Shown here: piece after piece, positions 8,221 through 20,028 of the stretch
Layout: the number at the start of each line of letters is the position of its first letter
How positions within the stretch are numbered: position 1 is the stretch's first letter
DNA from: Pseudoxanthobacter soli DSM 19599
GTDB lineage: Bacteria > Pseudomonadota > Alphaproteobacteria > Rhizobiales > Segnochrobactraceae
DNA length: 64,000 nt
Direction of reading: 5' to 3'
Assembly (NCBI RefSeq): GCF_900148505.1
Contig: NZ_FRXO01000014.1
Coordinates: 25,714-89,713, forward strand
Program-made: the position numbers and the translations under genes
The notes under the pieces: generated by a model
The model's input: only the letters and a program-made list of their open reading frames with translations
Told to the model about the DNA's origin: nothing
Database searches by the model: none

Positions 8221-9006
8221 TCAGCCGAGGAAGTCGACCAGCGTCGCGGTGAAGCGCTCCGCCTGTTCGATGTTGGAGAGATGCGCGGCTTCGAGCATCG
8301 TCAGCCGGGCCCCGGGAATGGCTTCGGTGAGCCAGACCGCCGTCGCCGGCGGCGTTGCCGGATCGTGGTCGCCGCCGATCACGAGCGTCGGCGCCTTGAT
8401 CAGCGGGGCGGTGGGGCGTTGATCCATGTCGCGGATGGCCGCGCAGGCGCCGGCATAGCCGATGGGATCGGTCGCGAGCAGCATGGCGCGGACGGGGGCG
8501 ATGGCGTCGGGCGCAGTGTCCCGGAAAGGCCGCGTGAACCATCGCTCGATCACCGCGTCCACCATCGCCGGCATGCCGCTGGCGAGCACGGTATCGATCC
8601 GGGCGGACCAGTTCGACGGCGGCCCCATATAGGCGGCGGTGTTGCAGAGCGCGAGCCGCGCCAGCCGCTCCGGCGCCCGCACGCCCAGCCACTGGCCGAC
8701 CATGCCGCCCATGGAAAGCCCGCAGAACGACACCTGTTCCAGCCCGAGCCCGTCGATGAGCCCGACCACGTCGCGGCCGAGCCGGTCCATGGAATAGGCG
8801 CCGGCCGGAACGCCCGAGCGTCCATGGCCGCGCGTGTCGTAGCGCAGCACGCGATGGCGCTGCGTCAAGGCAGGCACCTGCGCCGCCCACATTTCCATTG
8901 CGGTGCCGAGCGAATTCGACAGCACCACCACCGGCGCGTCGGCGGGCCCGTCGAAGCGATAGGCCAGCCGGCAACCGTCGTCGACGGTCAGGTATTCGAC
9001 ATCCAT
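8221..9006 (-). CDS. pcaD: 3-oxoadipate enol-lactonase
   Basis: Hydrolyses 3-oxoadipate enol-lactone to 3-oxoadipate in the beta-ketoadipate pathway. An alpha/beta-hydrolase of 261 residues. The nucleophile elbow is GLSMGG (near residue 98), and the conserved C-terminal segment around EAAHLSNIEQ carries the catalytic His. I prefer the ATG at 9004-9006, whose first base is the last base of the pcaF stop (TGATG); an in-frame GTG lies one codon upstream. It is the last gene of pcaI-pcaJ-pcaF-pcaD. It stands alone, without the fused carboxymuconolactone decarboxylase domain of PcaL. Confidence 0.92.
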   Translation of the reverse strand: MDVEYLTVDDGCRLAYRFDGPADAPVVVLSNSLGTAMEMWAAQVPALTQRHRVLRYDTRGHGRSGVPAGAYSMDRLGRDVVGLIDGLGLEQVSFCGLSMGGMVGQWLGVRAPERLARLALCNTAAYMGPPSNWSARIDTVLASGMPAMVDAVIERWFTRPFRDTAPDAIAPVRAMLLATDPIGYAGACAAIRDMDQRPTAPLIKAPTLVIGGDHDPATPPATAVWLTEAIPGARLTMLEAAHLSNIEQAERFTATLVDFLG

Positions 9007-10211
9007 CACACCCGCTCCAATGCCACGGCGAGCCCCTGGCCGACGCCGACGCAGAGCGTCACGAGGGCATAGCGCTCGCCGGTCTTCTCCAGCGCATGGG
9101 CCGCGGTGAGTGCGATGCGCGCGCCGCTCATGCCGAGGGGATGACCGAGGGCGATGCCTCCGCCGTGGCGGTTGACGCGCTCCTCGCGGGTATCGACGCC
9201 GAGATCGCCCATGGAGGCGATGACCTGGCTCGCGAACGCCTCATTGATCTCGATCACGCCGAAATCGTCAATCGTCAGCCCGAGGCGCGCCATCAGCTTG
9301 CGGCTCGCGGGGACCGGGCCGATGCCCATCACCCGCGGCTCGACGCCGGCCGAGGCCATCCCGAGGATGCGCGCCCGCGGCGTGAGCCCCTGTGCCTTCG
9401 CGGTCGCCTCGTCGGCGACGAACATCGCCGCCGCGCCGTCGTTGACGCCCGAGGCATTGCCGGCCGTCACCGTGCCGGGCGTGCGGAACGGCGCCTTGAG
9501 CTTCGCCAGCGCCTCGACGGTGGTTTCCGGCCGGGGGTGTTCGTCCGCGGTGAAGGCGAACGGCTTGCGCTTTGCATCGAGCGCCTCGACGGGCACGATC
9601 TCCTCGGCGAAGAATCCGGCGGCCTGCGCGGCACCCGCACGCGCCTGGCTCTGGGCCGCGTAGGCGTCCTGAGCCTCGCGCGAGATGCCATACATATCGG
9701 CGACATTCTCGCCGGTTTCTGGCATGGAATCAACGCCGTAGAGCGCTTTCATCGCCGGATTTATAAAGCGCCAGCCGATGGTGGTATCCTCGATCTGGGC
9801 AGCGCGGGAAAATGCCGTCTCCGCCTTCCCCATTACGAAGGGCGCCCGGCTCATGGATTCGACGCCGCCGGCGACGACGAGCCCGGCTTCGCCGGTCCGC
9901 ACCATGCGGGCGGCCTGCCCCACCGCCTCAAGGCCGGATGCGCACAGCCGGTTGACGGTCACGCCCGGCACACTCACCGGCAGGCCGGCCAGCAGCAGCG
10001 CCATGCGCGCGACGTCGCGATTGTCCTCTCCCGCCTGGTTGGCGCAGCCCAGAATGACCTCGTCGATCGCCGCCGGGTCGAGCCCCGGATTGCGGGCCAT
10101 CAGCGCCTTGAGCGGCACCGTGGCGAGGTCGTCGATGCGGACGTGGGCGAGCGAGCCGCCGAAACGGCCGATGGGGGTGCGAACGGCATCGCAGATGAAG
10201 GCCTCGGTCAT
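9006..10211 (-). CDS. pcaF: 3-oxoadipyl-CoA thiolase
   Basis: Cleaves 3-oxoadipyl-CoA with CoA to succinyl-CoA and acetyl-CoA, the last step of the pathway. A 401-residue thiolase with the active-site Cys in NRLCASGLEAVG (near residue 90), the HGGGIALGHPLGMSGAR motif and the final CVGVGQG motif carrying the second Cys. Length is normal. The start is 2 nt after the pcaJ stop, so translation is coupled. Context with pcaIJ and pcaD separates it from acetyl-CoA acetyltransferases of similar sequence. Confidence 0.95.
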   Translation of the reverse strand: MTEAFICDAVRTPIGRFGGSLAHVRIDDLATVPLKALMARNPGLDPAAIDEVILGCANQAGEDNRDVARMALLLAGLPVSVPGVTVNRLCASGLEAVGQAARMVRTGEAGLVVAGGVESMSRAPFVMGKAETAFSRAAQIEDTTIGWRFINPAMKALYGVDSMPETGENVADMYGISREAQDAYAAQSQARAGAAQAAGFFAEEIVPVEALDAKRKPFAFTADEHPRPETTVEALAKLKAPFRTPGTVTAGNASGVNDGAAAMFVADEATAKAQGLTPRARILGMASAGVEPRVMGIGPVPASRKLMARLGLTIDDFGVIEINEAFASQVIASMGDLGVDTREERVNRHGGGIALGHPLGMSGARIALTAAHALEKTGERYALVTLCVGVGQGLAVALERV

Positions 10212-10213
10212 GG

Positions 10214-11002
10214 TCAGCTCCCGTGCGCGGCCTTGGTGCGCGCCTGAAGGTCACGCAGGACATCGAGTTCCAGCGCGCTCGGCGCCGGGGTTTCTTCGAG
10301 GACGGCGGCGAATTTCACTGGCCAGCCAGTGGCTTCGGCCACCTGCTCCCGCGTCGTTCCAGGATGGAGCGAGACGACGGTCAGTTCCTTCGTCTCGGGG
10401 TCGGGGCGCATGATGCAGAGGTCGGTGATGACCTGGGTCGGCCCCTTGGTGGTGATGCCGAGCGACTCGCGTTCGTTGCCGCCGCGGCCGTAGCCGATGG
10501 AGGTGACGAAATCGACCTTCGGCACGAAGCCGCGCTTCGACTGCTTGAGGATGATGAAGACTTCCTGGCAGTTGGTTGCGATTTCAGGGGCGCCGCCGCC
10601 GCCGGGAAGGCGAGTCTTCGGGTGATCGTAGGGACCGACGACGGTGGTATTCAGGTTCGCATAGCAATCGACCTGGGCCGCGCCGAGGAAACCGACCGTG
10701 ATCCGCCCGCCCTGGAGCCAGTAATTGAACATTTCCGGCACGGAAACCGTGGTCAGAGCTGTCTCGCACAATTCGCCGTCTCCGATAGACAGCGGCAGGA
10801 CGTTCGGGCGGGTGGCGATGGTGCCGCTCTCGTAGATCAGCGTGATCCCGGGCGCGTGGGTGAGGCGCGCGAGGTTGCACGCGGCGGACGGCGCGCCGAT
10901 GCCGACGAAGCACACGTCGCGGTCTGTGAGCAGGCGCGCGGCGGTTACTGTCATGATTTCGGTCGGTGAATAGGCGCTCGAAGCGTTGATTTGGGCGCTC
11001 AT
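10214..11002 (-). CDS. pcaJ: 3-oxoadipate CoA-transferase subunit B
   Basis: With PcaI transfers CoA from succinyl-CoA to 3-oxoadipate. A class I CoA-transferase beta subunit. The catalytic Glu lies in the LIYESGTIA segment (near residue 55) and a Gly-rich GGGGAPE motif is near residue 125. I choose the ATG at 11002 (MSAQINASS...), giving 262 residues. The frame is open to 11053, but those extra residues overlap the end of pcaI. Spacing to pcaI is 16 bp. Confidence 0.93.
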   Translation of the reverse strand: MSAQINASSAYSPTEIMTVTAARLLTDRDVCFVGIGAPSAACNLARLTHAPGITLIYESGTIATRPNVLPLSIGDGELCETALTTVSVPEMFNYWLQGGRITVGFLGAAQVDCYANLNTTVVGPYDHPKTRLPGGGGAPEIATNCQEVFIILKQSKRGFVPKVDFVTSIGYGRGGNERESLGITTKGPTQVITDLCIMRPDPETKELTVVSLHPGTTREQVAEATGWPVKFAAVLEETPAPSALELDVLRDLQARTKAAHGS

Positions 11003-11018
11003 TGCTTGGTTACCGCTC

Positions 11019-11882
11019 TCAAACCGCCTTGCCGGAGCGCGCAGCGCCGGCATGAGGCAGGAAGGCTTCCGGTCCGGCGTTCATCACGTTCTCCTCGATC
11101 CAGGCGAGGAAGCTGTCGCGATCGCGCGAGATCGCGTCCCAGGCGAGATAGAAGGCGTTGTTGCGGGGATAAAAGCCGTGGGCGTAGGACGGGAACGCAC
11201 CACCCGGCACGACAGAGATCGCGGTGACCGCCCAGTGCGGGAGAATGCAGGCATTGGGGTAGGAGCCGCGCAGGTCGTCGACCACTTCCTCGACCGTGAC
11301 GAGCGAGCGACGGGCGGCCAGCACCGCCTCCTTCTGCACGCCGACGATGCCCTCGATCAGGACGTTGCCCTCCCGGTCGGCCTTCTGGGCGTGGATCACC
11401 GCGGCGTCGGGACGGATCGCGGGAACCGCCGCCAGCACCTCGCCGGTGAACGGACAGGTGACCGACCTGATGTTGGGATTGACCCGCGGCAGCTCGGCAC
11501 CGCGATAGCCGCGCAGCGTCGCGAACGGCAGATTGGCGGCTCCCGCCCAATAGGCGGCGGCCATCGCGGCGTGGCTGTGCTCCTCGATTTCGAGCGGGCG
11601 CGGCCAGTCCTTCTCCACCGCCTCGCGGATGCGGTGGGCGGAGCCGACGCCCGGATTGCCGCCCCAGGAGAAGGTAAGCTTGCGGGCCATGCCGCAGCCG
11701 ATCATCTGGTCGTAGAGCAGGTCCGGGGTCATCCGCACCAGCGCCAGTTCCCGGCGCTTCTGCCGGATCACCTCGTGGCCGGCGGCATAGGGAATGAGAT
11801 GGGTGAAGCCCTCGAAGGCCACGGTGTCGCCGTCCCGGACGACCTCCTCGCACGCTTCCGCGAGCGCCAGAAATTTTGCCAT
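11019..11882 (-). CDS. pcaI: 3-oxoadipate CoA-transferase subunit A
   Basis: Alpha subunit of the 3-oxoadipate CoA-transferase, 287 residues, beginning MAKFLALAEACEEVV. The class I CoA-transferase fold is recognisable from FEGFTHLIPYAAGHE near the N-terminus and the SWGGNPGVGSAHRIR segment. It is the first gene of the operon, 48 bp from a PcaR-type box in the divergent promoter shared with pcaR. Confidence 0.93.
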   Translation of the reverse strand: MAKFLALAEACEEVVRDGDTVAFEGFTHLIPYAAGHEVIRQKRRELALVRMTPDLLYDQMIGCGMARKLTFSWGGNPGVGSAHRIREAVEKDWPRPLEIEEHSHAAMAAAYWAGAANLPFATLRGYRGAELPRVNPNIRSVTCPFTGEVLAAVPAIRPDAAVIHAQKADREGNVLIEGIVGVQKEAVLAARRSLVTVEEVVDDLRGSYPNACILPHWAVTAISVVPGGAFPSYAHGFYPRNNAFYLAWDAISRDRDSFLAWIEENVMNAGPEAFLPHAGAARSGKAV

Positions 11883-11929
11883 CGCTTTTGTCCGCCGCGT
11901 TCTGACTGACGGTTTGTCGATTTAAGTTT

Positions 11930-11962
11930 GACCGATAATCGCACATACTGTACGATATTCGT
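11930..11962. promoter_or_regulatory. PcaR-type operator in the pcaI/pcaR divergent promoter
   Basis: GACCGATAATCGCAC at 11930-11944 matches 13 of 15 positions of the P. putida PcaR consensus GTTCGATAATCGCAC, quoted from memory. A related TACGATATTCG at 11951-11961 may be a second half-site. The element lies between the divergent pcaI and pcaR starts, as expected for an IclR-family activator that also controls its own gene. Confidence 0.6.
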
Positions 11963-11967
11963 CATTG

Positions 11968-12858
11968 ATGGAACCGGAACCGCCCATGGTCAAGCGAAAA
12001 GATGCGTGCGAGGACGAGGTCGCGGCCGAACAGACGCCCGCGCAGGCGCTGGACCGGTTCGCGGGTGACCCCGATTTCATGCTGTCGCTGGCGCGCGGAC
12101 TTCTCGTGCTGCGGGCCTTCGAGCGGGAGCCGGTGCTGAGCGTCAGCCGCGCCGCCGCCCTGACAGGGTTGCCGCGCGCGGCAGCCCGGCGCTGCCTCTA
12201 CACACTGGAGCAGCTCGGCTATATCGGCGGCGGCGATGGCGAATGGCGGCTGCGGCCGATGCTGCTGACGCTGGCGCAGGCCTATCTCACCTCGACCAGC
12301 TTCGCGGAGGCCGCCCAGCCCTATCTGACACGGCTGCGCGACACGGTCGGAGAATCCTGCTCGATCGGCGTCTTCGACGGCGACGAGGTCGCCTACATCG
12401 CCCGTGCGGAAACGAAGCGGATCATCTCCATCGCGCTCCATGTCGGCAGCCGGGTCCCGGCCTATTGCACCTCGATGGGGCGCGTTCTGCTGGCCCAACT
12501 CGATCCGGCCGCGCTCGACCGCTATCTCGCCGCGGCGCCCTTTCCCGCCCGAACGCCTCATACGCGCGTGACCGCCGCCGACCTCCGCGCCGAACTCGCG
12601 ACCGTCGCGGCTTCCGGCTATGCGCTGATCGATCAGGAGATGGAGATCGGCCTGCGCTCGATCGCCGTGCCGATCCGCGACGCCTCCGGCCGCGTCGTCG
12701 CCGCGCTCAATGTCGGCGCCGCCGCCGCGCATCTGGAGCGAGACGCCCTGGTCGAAAGCGTGCTGCCGGTCCTTCGGGATATTGCCGGCGAGCTGACGGA
12801 ACTCGCCGTGCTCGCGCCGGGCATCGTCGCGCGCGATCCGGCACAGCGGACGCGCTGA
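11968..12858 (+). CDS. pcaR: IclR-family regulator of the beta-ketoadipate pathway
   Basis: About 296 residues. A winged helix-turn-helix occupies residues 35-95 (LSVSRAAALTGLPRAAARRCLYTLEQLGY). An IclR effector domain follows, with the usual TSMGRVLLA segment and a C-terminal GLRSIAVPIRDASGRVVAALNVG segment. It matches the PcaR/PcaU/PobR branch, whose members respond to beta-ketoadipate or protocatechuate and activate pca genes. It is divergent from pcaIJFD with a PcaR-type box between. The ATG at 11968 and the one at 11986 are both possible starts; neither has a strong ribosome binding site. Confidence 0.88.
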   Translation: MEPEPPMVKRKDACEDEVAAEQTPAQALDRFAGDPDFMLSLARGLLVLRAFEREPVLSVSRAAALTGLPRAAARRCLYTLEQLGYIGGGDGEWRLRPMLLTLAQAYLTSTSFAEAAQPYLTRLRDTVGESCSIGVFDGDEVAYIARAETKRIISIALHVGSRVPAYCTSMGRVLLAQLDPAALDRYLAAAPFPARTPHTRVTAADLRAELATVAASGYALIDQEMEIGLRSIAVPIRDASGRVVAALNVGAAAAHLERDALVESVLPVLRDIAGELTELAVLAPGIVARDPAQRTR

Positions 12859-12963
12859 CCGCGCGCGGCCAAACGATGCGTGCGGACTTCAAGGCATCGC
12901 TCTATCGACTTGTGCAAAAACGCGTTTTCCAAACAGCCGATCGCGCCGCCCGTCGCAAACGCC

Positions 12964-13848
12964 TCATGCGATGGTCGAGGAACTCGCGGCAAGTTCTACG
13001 ATCTCGTTGGTGATCTCTTCCTGGCGCAGCTGGCGGGACCGGGCGACCAGCGTGCCCAGCGTCGCCTCGACATTCGTCTTCGCCGCGGTCATCGCGCGCA
13101 TCCGCGCCTCGTTCTCCGCCGCGAACGACAGCGTCACCGCCTCGCAGAGTTCGGCGAACACATATTCCTCGATCAGGCGTGCCAGAAGGTCGGCGGGCGG
13201 CAGCGTCAGCACCGGCGGGATGCCGTCCGTCGCCGGAGGGAAGCGGGCGACATCGAACGGCACCAGCCGGCGCGCCGTCGTCTCGACCGCCGCAGCGCCC
13301 CCCGGCACGGCATGAACCACGGTCACCCGCGCGATCCGGCCGGCTTCGATGCGGTCATAGAGGGCATCGACGATCCGACCGGCCAGCACGGGGGCCTGGG
13401 CGGCGTGGGCGACCATCGGCGCCGACCATGCGACGGGCGAGCCGCGTTCCTCCGCGAGGGAAAGACCGCGGTCGCCGATGAGGAAACGTTCGACACCGCC
13501 TTCCCCGCCCTCCACCGCGACGGCATCGGCCGCTTCCAGCACCCGCTCGCTGAAGGTGCCGGCGAAGCCCTGCTCCGCCGTGAGCACGATGACGGCGTGA
13601 CCCCGGACGCCGCGCGCACCGCCGCCGTCCCCCGGATCGGCGATATGGCGGCGCTCGACCTCGGGCAGGAATGCCAACGCCTGGCTGACGGCATGGGCGA
13701 TCATGCCGGCATAGGCCCGGATGCCGTCGACACGACCCCGCGCCTCGCGGGCGCGGGCGGCGGCGATGCCCCGCATGGCGGCGATCACGGCCGACAGCTG
13801 GTTCACCGTGCCGATGCGGGCCTCGACGTCGCTGAGGCGTTCGGTCAT
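12964..13848 (-). CDS. atpG: N-type ATPase gamma subunit
   Basis: Central-stalk subunit of 294 residues. The N-terminal helix ([26 protein letters not shown]) and the C-terminal helix ([20 protein letters not shown]) carry the conserved family features and form the coiled coil inside the alpha3-beta3 ring. It is more divergent than housekeeping gamma subunits, as is usual for the alternative ATPase. It is the last gene of the nine-gene operon and overlaps atpA by 4 bp. It converges on pcaR with about 105 bp between; that gap holds no clear terminator. Confidence 0.9.
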   Translation of the reverse strand: MTERLSDVEARIGTVNQLSAVIAAMRGIAAARAREARGRVDGIRAYAGMIAHAVSQALAFLPEVERRHIADPGDGGGARGVRGHAVIVLTAEQGFAGTFSERVLEAADAVAVEGGEGGVERFLIGDRGLSLAEERGSPVAWSAPMVAHAAQAPVLAGRIVDALYDRIEAGRIARVTVVHAVPGGAAAVETTARRLVPFDVARFPPATDGIPPVLTLPPADLLARLIEEYVFAELCEAVTLSFAAENEARMRAMTAAKTNVEATLGTLVARSRQLRQEEITNEIVELAASSSTIA

Positions 13849-15374
13849 GAGGCCGGCTCCGCCGCCGCGCCGGCGAGGCCCGCGGCCAGATCGCGGACGA
13901 TGGCGACGAGGCGATCGCGGGCCGCGTCGTCGAGCTTGCCGCCGGCATCGAGCGCCCGGGCTATATCCTGCGTCGTCGCATCGAGCCGGGACGGAAGCGC
14001 GGCGCGCAGGGCGGCGAGGCGCTCCGGCGGCAGGCTGTCGAACACGCCCGCGGCCAGGGCGGCGAGCAGCGCCGCCTGATCGACGAGCCTGAGATTGGCG
14101 AAGCGAGGCTGGGTCAGGAGCGCGCGGATGCGCTCGCCGCGCGTGATCTGCGCCTTGACGCGCGTATCGGAAATGCCGCCGAAGCGGGTGAACATTTCCA
14201 GTTCCAGAAATTGCGAGTAATCGAGCCGGATGCGGCCCGAAAGCTGCCGCAGCGCCGGACGCTGCGCCTTGCCGCCGACGCGGCTGACGCTGAGGCCGAC
14301 ATCCACCGCCGGGCGCTGGTTCGCCGCGAACAGGCGGGAATCGAGCACGATCTGCCCGTCGGTGATGGAGATCAGGTTGGTCGGGATATAGGCGGACAGG
14401 TTGCCGGCATCGGTCTCGGCGATCGGCAGCGCGGTGAGCGAGCCGCCGCCCTTGTCGGCCGCGAGCTTCGCGGCGCGCTCCAGCATCCGCGCGTGGACAT
14501 AGAAGATGTCACCCGGATAGGCCTCGCGGCCGGGCGGCTCGCGGGTGAGGAGTGCCAGTTCGCGGTGGGTCGCGGCATGCTTGGTGAGGTCGTCGATGAC
14601 GATGAGGGCATGGCCGCCCCGGTCGCGGAAATATTCCGCCATGGTGAAGGCGGCGAACGGGGCGATCCACTGCTGGCCCGCCGGCGCCGCCGCCGAGGCG
14701 ACCACGAAGATGCAGCGTTCCGGCGCGCCGTGGGCGCGCACCGCCTCGATCACGCGCTCCACCGCGGTGGCGCGCTGGCCGACCGCGACATAGACCGAGA
14801 TCACGTCGGAGCGCTTCTGGTTGACGATGGCATCGACCGCGATCGCGGTCTTGCCGGTGGCGCGGTCGCCGATGACGAGTTCGCGCTGGCCGCGACCGAG
14901 CGCGAACAGCGCGTCGAGCACGAGGATGCCGGTTTCGACGGGCTCTGCGACGAGATCGCGCTCGATGATGGCGGGCGCGGGCCGCTCGATGGGGTGATGG
15001 TCTTCCGCGACGATGGGCGGGCCGCCGTCGAGCGGGCGGCCGAGCGGATCGACCACCCGGCCGAGCAGCCCCGGCCCGACCGGAACCCGGATGACCTCGC
15101 CGGTGCCGGCAACGCGCGAGCCGGCCTCGATGGCGGCGCCGTCGTCGAGCAGCACGGCGCCGATGTCCTCGGCGTCGAGCGTGAGCGCGAAACCGGCGAC
15201 ACCGTTCTCGAAACGCAGGAGTTCGTCGAGCCGGACATCCGGCAGGCCGGAGACGCGCGCGATCCCGTCGGCGACGCGCTCGACGCGGCCGACGGCTTCG
15301 ACCTGCGGCGCAAGCGGCGTGCGTTCCACAACGGACCGGTTGCGGCCGAGCCAGTCCGTTTCCGACGGCGTCAT
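13845..15374 (-). CDS. atpA: N-type ATPase alpha subunit
   Basis: Non-catalytic nucleotide-binding subunit of the F1 sector, 509 residues. The Walker A motif GDRATGKT is at residues 169-176, and the Walker B segment [12 protein letters not shown] and the [12 protein letters not shown] region follow. It starts with an ATGA overlap on the atpF stop. The alternative-ATPase form is indicated by gene order (atpDCQRBEFAG) and by the lack of a delta-subunit gene between b and alpha. Confidence 0.95.
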   Translation of the reverse strand: MTPSETDWLGRNRSVVERTPLAPQVEAVGRVERVADGIARVSGLPDVRLDELLRFENGVAGFALTLDAEDIGAVLLDDGAAIEAGSRVAGTGEVIRVPVGPGLLGRVVDPLGRPLDGGPPIVAEDHHPIERPAPAIIERDLVAEPVETGILVLDALFALGRGQRELVIGDRATGKTAIAVDAIVNQKRSDVISVYVAVGQRATAVERVIEAVRAHGAPERCIFVVASAAAPAGQQWIAPFAAFTMAEYFRDRGGHALIVIDDLTKHAATHRELALLTREPPGREAYPGDIFYVHARMLERAAKLAADKGGGSLTALPIAETDAGNLSAYIPTNLISITDGQIVLDSRLFAANQRPAVDVGLSVSRVGGKAQRPALRQLSGRIRLDYSQFLELEMFTRFGGISDTRVKAQITRGERIRALLTQPRFANLRLVDQAALLAALAAGVFDSLPPERLAALRAALPSRLDATTQDIARALDAGGKLDDAARDRLVAIVRDLAAGLAGAAAEPAS

Positions 15375-16138
15375 GACGCGGCATCCTTCGTTTCGGGCCC
15401 GCCCGCTTCCGCCTCGAGGGCGGCGGCGATGCGGTCGAGATCGGCCTTGAGGCTGTTGCGCACGACGGCGTGCTCCGCCCGGAGTTCGAGGCCGGCGATC
15501 AGGTCCGGATCGGGATCGACCGCTATCTCCACCGGACGGCCGAGAACGCGGGCGAGAGCCTCCCGGCAGGCGGCGGTTTCGTCTGCATCGAGCGCACGGG
15601 GGGCCGCGAGGCGGACGGGCGCATCGCCCGAGGCCAGATCGGCACGGGATGACGCGGGAAGCGCGGCGATGCCTTCCGCAAGCCCTTCGATGAAGCCGGT
15701 GACGCGGGCGCTGTCCGGCAGGCGCCGCATCACCCTCGCCGCGATATCGACGGCGAGGCTCGCGGCGCGGGCATCGGCACCGGCCGCCTCCTCGCGCTTC
15801 GCCCGTTCCATGTCCGCCGCCGCGGCGGCGCGCAGGCGATCGGCCTCGGCTTTGGCGGCGGCGAGCCCGGCGACGCGGGCGGCATCGGCTTCGGCGGCGG
15901 CGGCCTGGAGCAAGGCGGCGCGGGCCGCGACGGTTTTCTGCGCCTCCTCCACGGCGTGGGCGCGTTCGGCCTCGGCCGCGGTTCGGGCGGCCTCGGCATC
16001 GTCGAGCAGCCGCGCGGCCTCCGCCTGCCGCGCGGTGATCATCGCCGCGACCGGCCGGAACAGGAAGCGCGAGAGGATCCACAGCAGGACGAGGACGTTT
16101 ACCGTCTGGAGTCCGAGCGTCCACCAATCGAAGTGCAT
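15371..16138 (-). CDS. atpF: N-type ATPase b subunit, long form
   Basis: Peripheral-stalk subunit of 255 residues, clearly longer than the usual b subunit of about 160. One N-terminal membrane helix (residues 10-28) is followed by a long Ala/Glu/Arg-rich coiled coil (about 35-130). The C-terminal domain, with the segments [16 protein letters not shown] and [21 protein letters not shown], resembles the delta subunit. Since this operon has no atpH, the C-terminal part probably does delta's job of tying the stalk to F1. That assignment is inferred. It starts 12 bp after atpE. Confidence 0.9.
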   Translation of the reverse strand: MHFDWWTLGLQTVNVLVLLWILSRFLFRPVAAMITARQAEAARLLDDAEAARTAAEAERAHAVEEAQKTVAARAALLQAAAAEADAARVAGLAAAKAEADRLRAAAAADMERAKREEAAGADARAASLAVDIAARVMRRLPDSARVTGFIEGLAEGIAALPASSRADLASGDAPVRLAAPRALDADETAACREALARVLGRPVEIAVDPDPDLIAGLELRAEHAVVRNSLKADLDRIAAALEAEAGGPETKDAAS

Positions 16139-16150
16139 GACGCGGCCGGC

Positions 16151-16411
16151 CTAGTGGATGAACGGGTTTGCGAACAGCACCAGAAGCGCGATCACGAGGC
16201 AGTAGATCGCCATGGTCTCGATCATCGCGAGGCCGACGAACAGCGTGCGCGACAGCGTGCCGGCGGCTTCGGGCTGGCGGGCGATGGCATCCATCGCCGC
16301 CGCCACCGCGCGACCCTCGGCGAGGGCCGGACCGATGGCGCCGAACGAGACCGCGATGGCGGCCGCGAGGATGCTGACGATCTCGATCAGGTTCGAACCG
16401 GTGTCGGTCAT
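16151..16411 (-). CDS. atpE: N-type ATPase c subunit
   Basis: Rotor-ring proteolipid of 86 residues: two membrane helices joined by the polar loop ARQPE (45-49). Three residues are notable in the numbering of the Na+-binding c subunits: Glu32 in the first helix, where Propionigenium/Ilyobacter has Gln32, the ion-carrying Glu65 in the second, and Thr66 beside it. The start overlaps the atpB stop by 4 bp. The frame is too short for many gene callers but is unmistakable. Confidence 0.95.
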   Translation of the reverse strand: MTDTGSNLIEIVSILAAAIAVSFGAIGPALAEGRAVAAAMDAIARQPEAAGTLSRTLFVGLAMIETMAIYCLVIALLVLFANPFIH

Positions 16412-17142
16412 GACGTCTTCCGTTCGCTGTCTTTGGGAGAGGGACCGGCGGCGGCCGTGGGAGGCGCGGGCGGCGGGCCGCCCTCCCCGCCCACGGCGGC
16501 GCCGACGAACACCGTGGCCAGCACGGCGAAGATGTAGGCCTGCACCGCACCGGTGAGCAGATCGAGCGCCATCAGCGGGATCGGCACCAGCAGGCCCGCA
16601 AGGGACAGCACGATGGCGATGACGAACACGCCGCTCATGACGTTGCCGAACAGGCGGACGATCAGGGAGAAGGTGCGCGTGATCTGCTCGACGACATTGA
16701 GCGGGATCATGATCCAGCTCGGATCGGCGAAGGTCTTCAGGTAGCCGCCGAGGCCGCGCACCGCGATGCCGTAGGCGATGGTGGCGCAGAACACCACCAG
16801 CGCCAGCGCGGCATCGGTTTCGAGATGCGCGGTCGGCGGCTCTATCCCGGGAATGAGCGAACTCCAGTTCGCCACCAGCACATAAAGGAAGATGGTGCCG
16901 ATCAGCGCCCGGTAGGGGCCGGGCTCGGTCTGCATGGTGTCGCGGATCTGGCCGTCGATGGCGCCGACCACGATTTCGAGCACGGCCTGCGCCCGGGTGG
17001 GCCGCATCGCGAGCCGCCGTGTCGCGAGCGCGCAGAAGGCCCACAGGGCCGCGATGATCGCCCACGTCACGACCACAGGCGACGTGATCGGCACCGGCCC
17101 GATGGAGAACAACGGTTCGAGGACGAGGGGCGAGCCGATCAT
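16408..17142 (-). CDS. atpB: N-type ATPase a subunit
   Basis: Stator membrane subunit of 244 residues, about five to six helices. The essential Arg is in [15 protein letters not shown] (near residue 160), next to the half-channels that pass ions to the c ring. A Pro/Gly-rich tail follows the last helix. The start ATG (17140-17142) overlaps the atpR stop by 4 bp. The open frame extends further upstream to 17388, but only in the shadow of atpR. Confidence 0.92.
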   Translation of the reverse strand: MIGSPLVLEPLFSIGPVPITSPVVVTWAIIAALWAFCALATRRLAMRPTRAQAVLEIVVGAIDGQIRDTMQTEPGPYRALIGTIFLYVLVANWSSLIPGIEPPTAHLETDAALALVVFCATIAYGIAVRGLGGYLKTFADPSWIMIPLNVVEQITRTFSLIVRLFGNVMSGVFVIAIVLSLAGLLVPIPLMALDLLTGAVQAYIFAVLATVFVGAAVGGEGGPPPAPPTAAAGPSPKDSERKTS

Positions 17143-17501
17143 GGCGCATCCTCGCTCGGCGCGCGTCCGAGCCGGCGGACCAGCAGCGCGCGGGCCGCGA
17201 CGAGACCGAGCGCGCCGGCGACGAGCGCCAGCGCACCGAGCCGCGCCAGGGCGACGAACACGGCCACCAGCAGCGCGAAGCGCGCGACCTGGACCGCGAA
17301 GGCTTTGAGCGCCCCGCCGCCGGCATAGAGCCGCACGTTCCACCACAATGAGCCGAAATGCACGATGCCGAGCGCGAACCCGACGCACAGCGCGAGCGCC
17401 GCCGAGCCCGCGGGCCCGAGCGCGAGGCCGAAGTGGGCGAGCGCCTCGCCGAGGCGGCCGAGAAACGTCATCACCGGCTGCGGATCGGTTGCTTCCATCA
17501 T
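17139..17501 (-). CDS. atpR: N-ATPase subunit AtpR
   Basis: A 120-residue membrane protein with three predicted hydrophobic helices. AtpR is found only in N-type ATPase operons, always next to atpQ and atpB, and is thought to help assembly or ion access of the Fo part. I take the ATG at 17499-17501, which overlaps the atpQ stop by 4 bp like the other junctions here. An in-frame ATG at 17516 would add five residues. Confidence 0.88.
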   Translation of the reverse strand: MMEATDPQPVMTFLGRLGEALAHFGLALGPAGSAALALCVGFALGIVHFGSLWWNVRLYAGGGALKAFAVQVARFALLVAVFVALARLGALALVAGALGLVAARALLVRRLGRAPSEDAP

Positions 17502-17796
17502 GGTCGGTGCATCCATTTCCAGGCGGACCAGCAGCCGATGGCGATGCCGATCATCAGGAGCGGCGCGGAGAAGAAGATGCCCGTGCCGAAGCGCTCGTCG
17601 AGCCAGCGACCGACGAAGACCCCGATGAGGGCGGGAATGACGATGGCCCAGCCGAGGACGCCGATCTGGCCGAGACGGACGCCCAGCGAGGGTTCCGGCG
17701 TGCGACGGCTGCTTTCCTCCCGGTCGGCGGCGCGCCGGGCCGCCTCCGCGAGGCGGTCTTCATCCCTCGAACCATCGTCGCCGGTTGGAGCGGACG

Positions 17797-17800
<4 letters not shown>
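17498..17800 (-). CDS. atpQ: N-ATPase subunit AtpQ (AtpI-like)
   Basis: A 100-residue protein with an acidic/basic hydrophilic N-terminus (1-40) and two membrane helices (about 42-65 and 76-94) separated by the short charged turn GRWLDERFGTG. It resembles AtpI, a Mg2+/assembly factor of F-type ATPases. The start overlaps the atpC stop by 4 bp, and the stop overlaps the atpR start. Confidence 0.88.

Positions 17801-20028
<2,228 letters not shown>

Noticed and set aside
12917..12928. AAAACGCGTTTT palindrome between pcaR and atpG
   Set aside because: It is short and self-complementary without a loop; it could occur by chance and does not form a good terminator.
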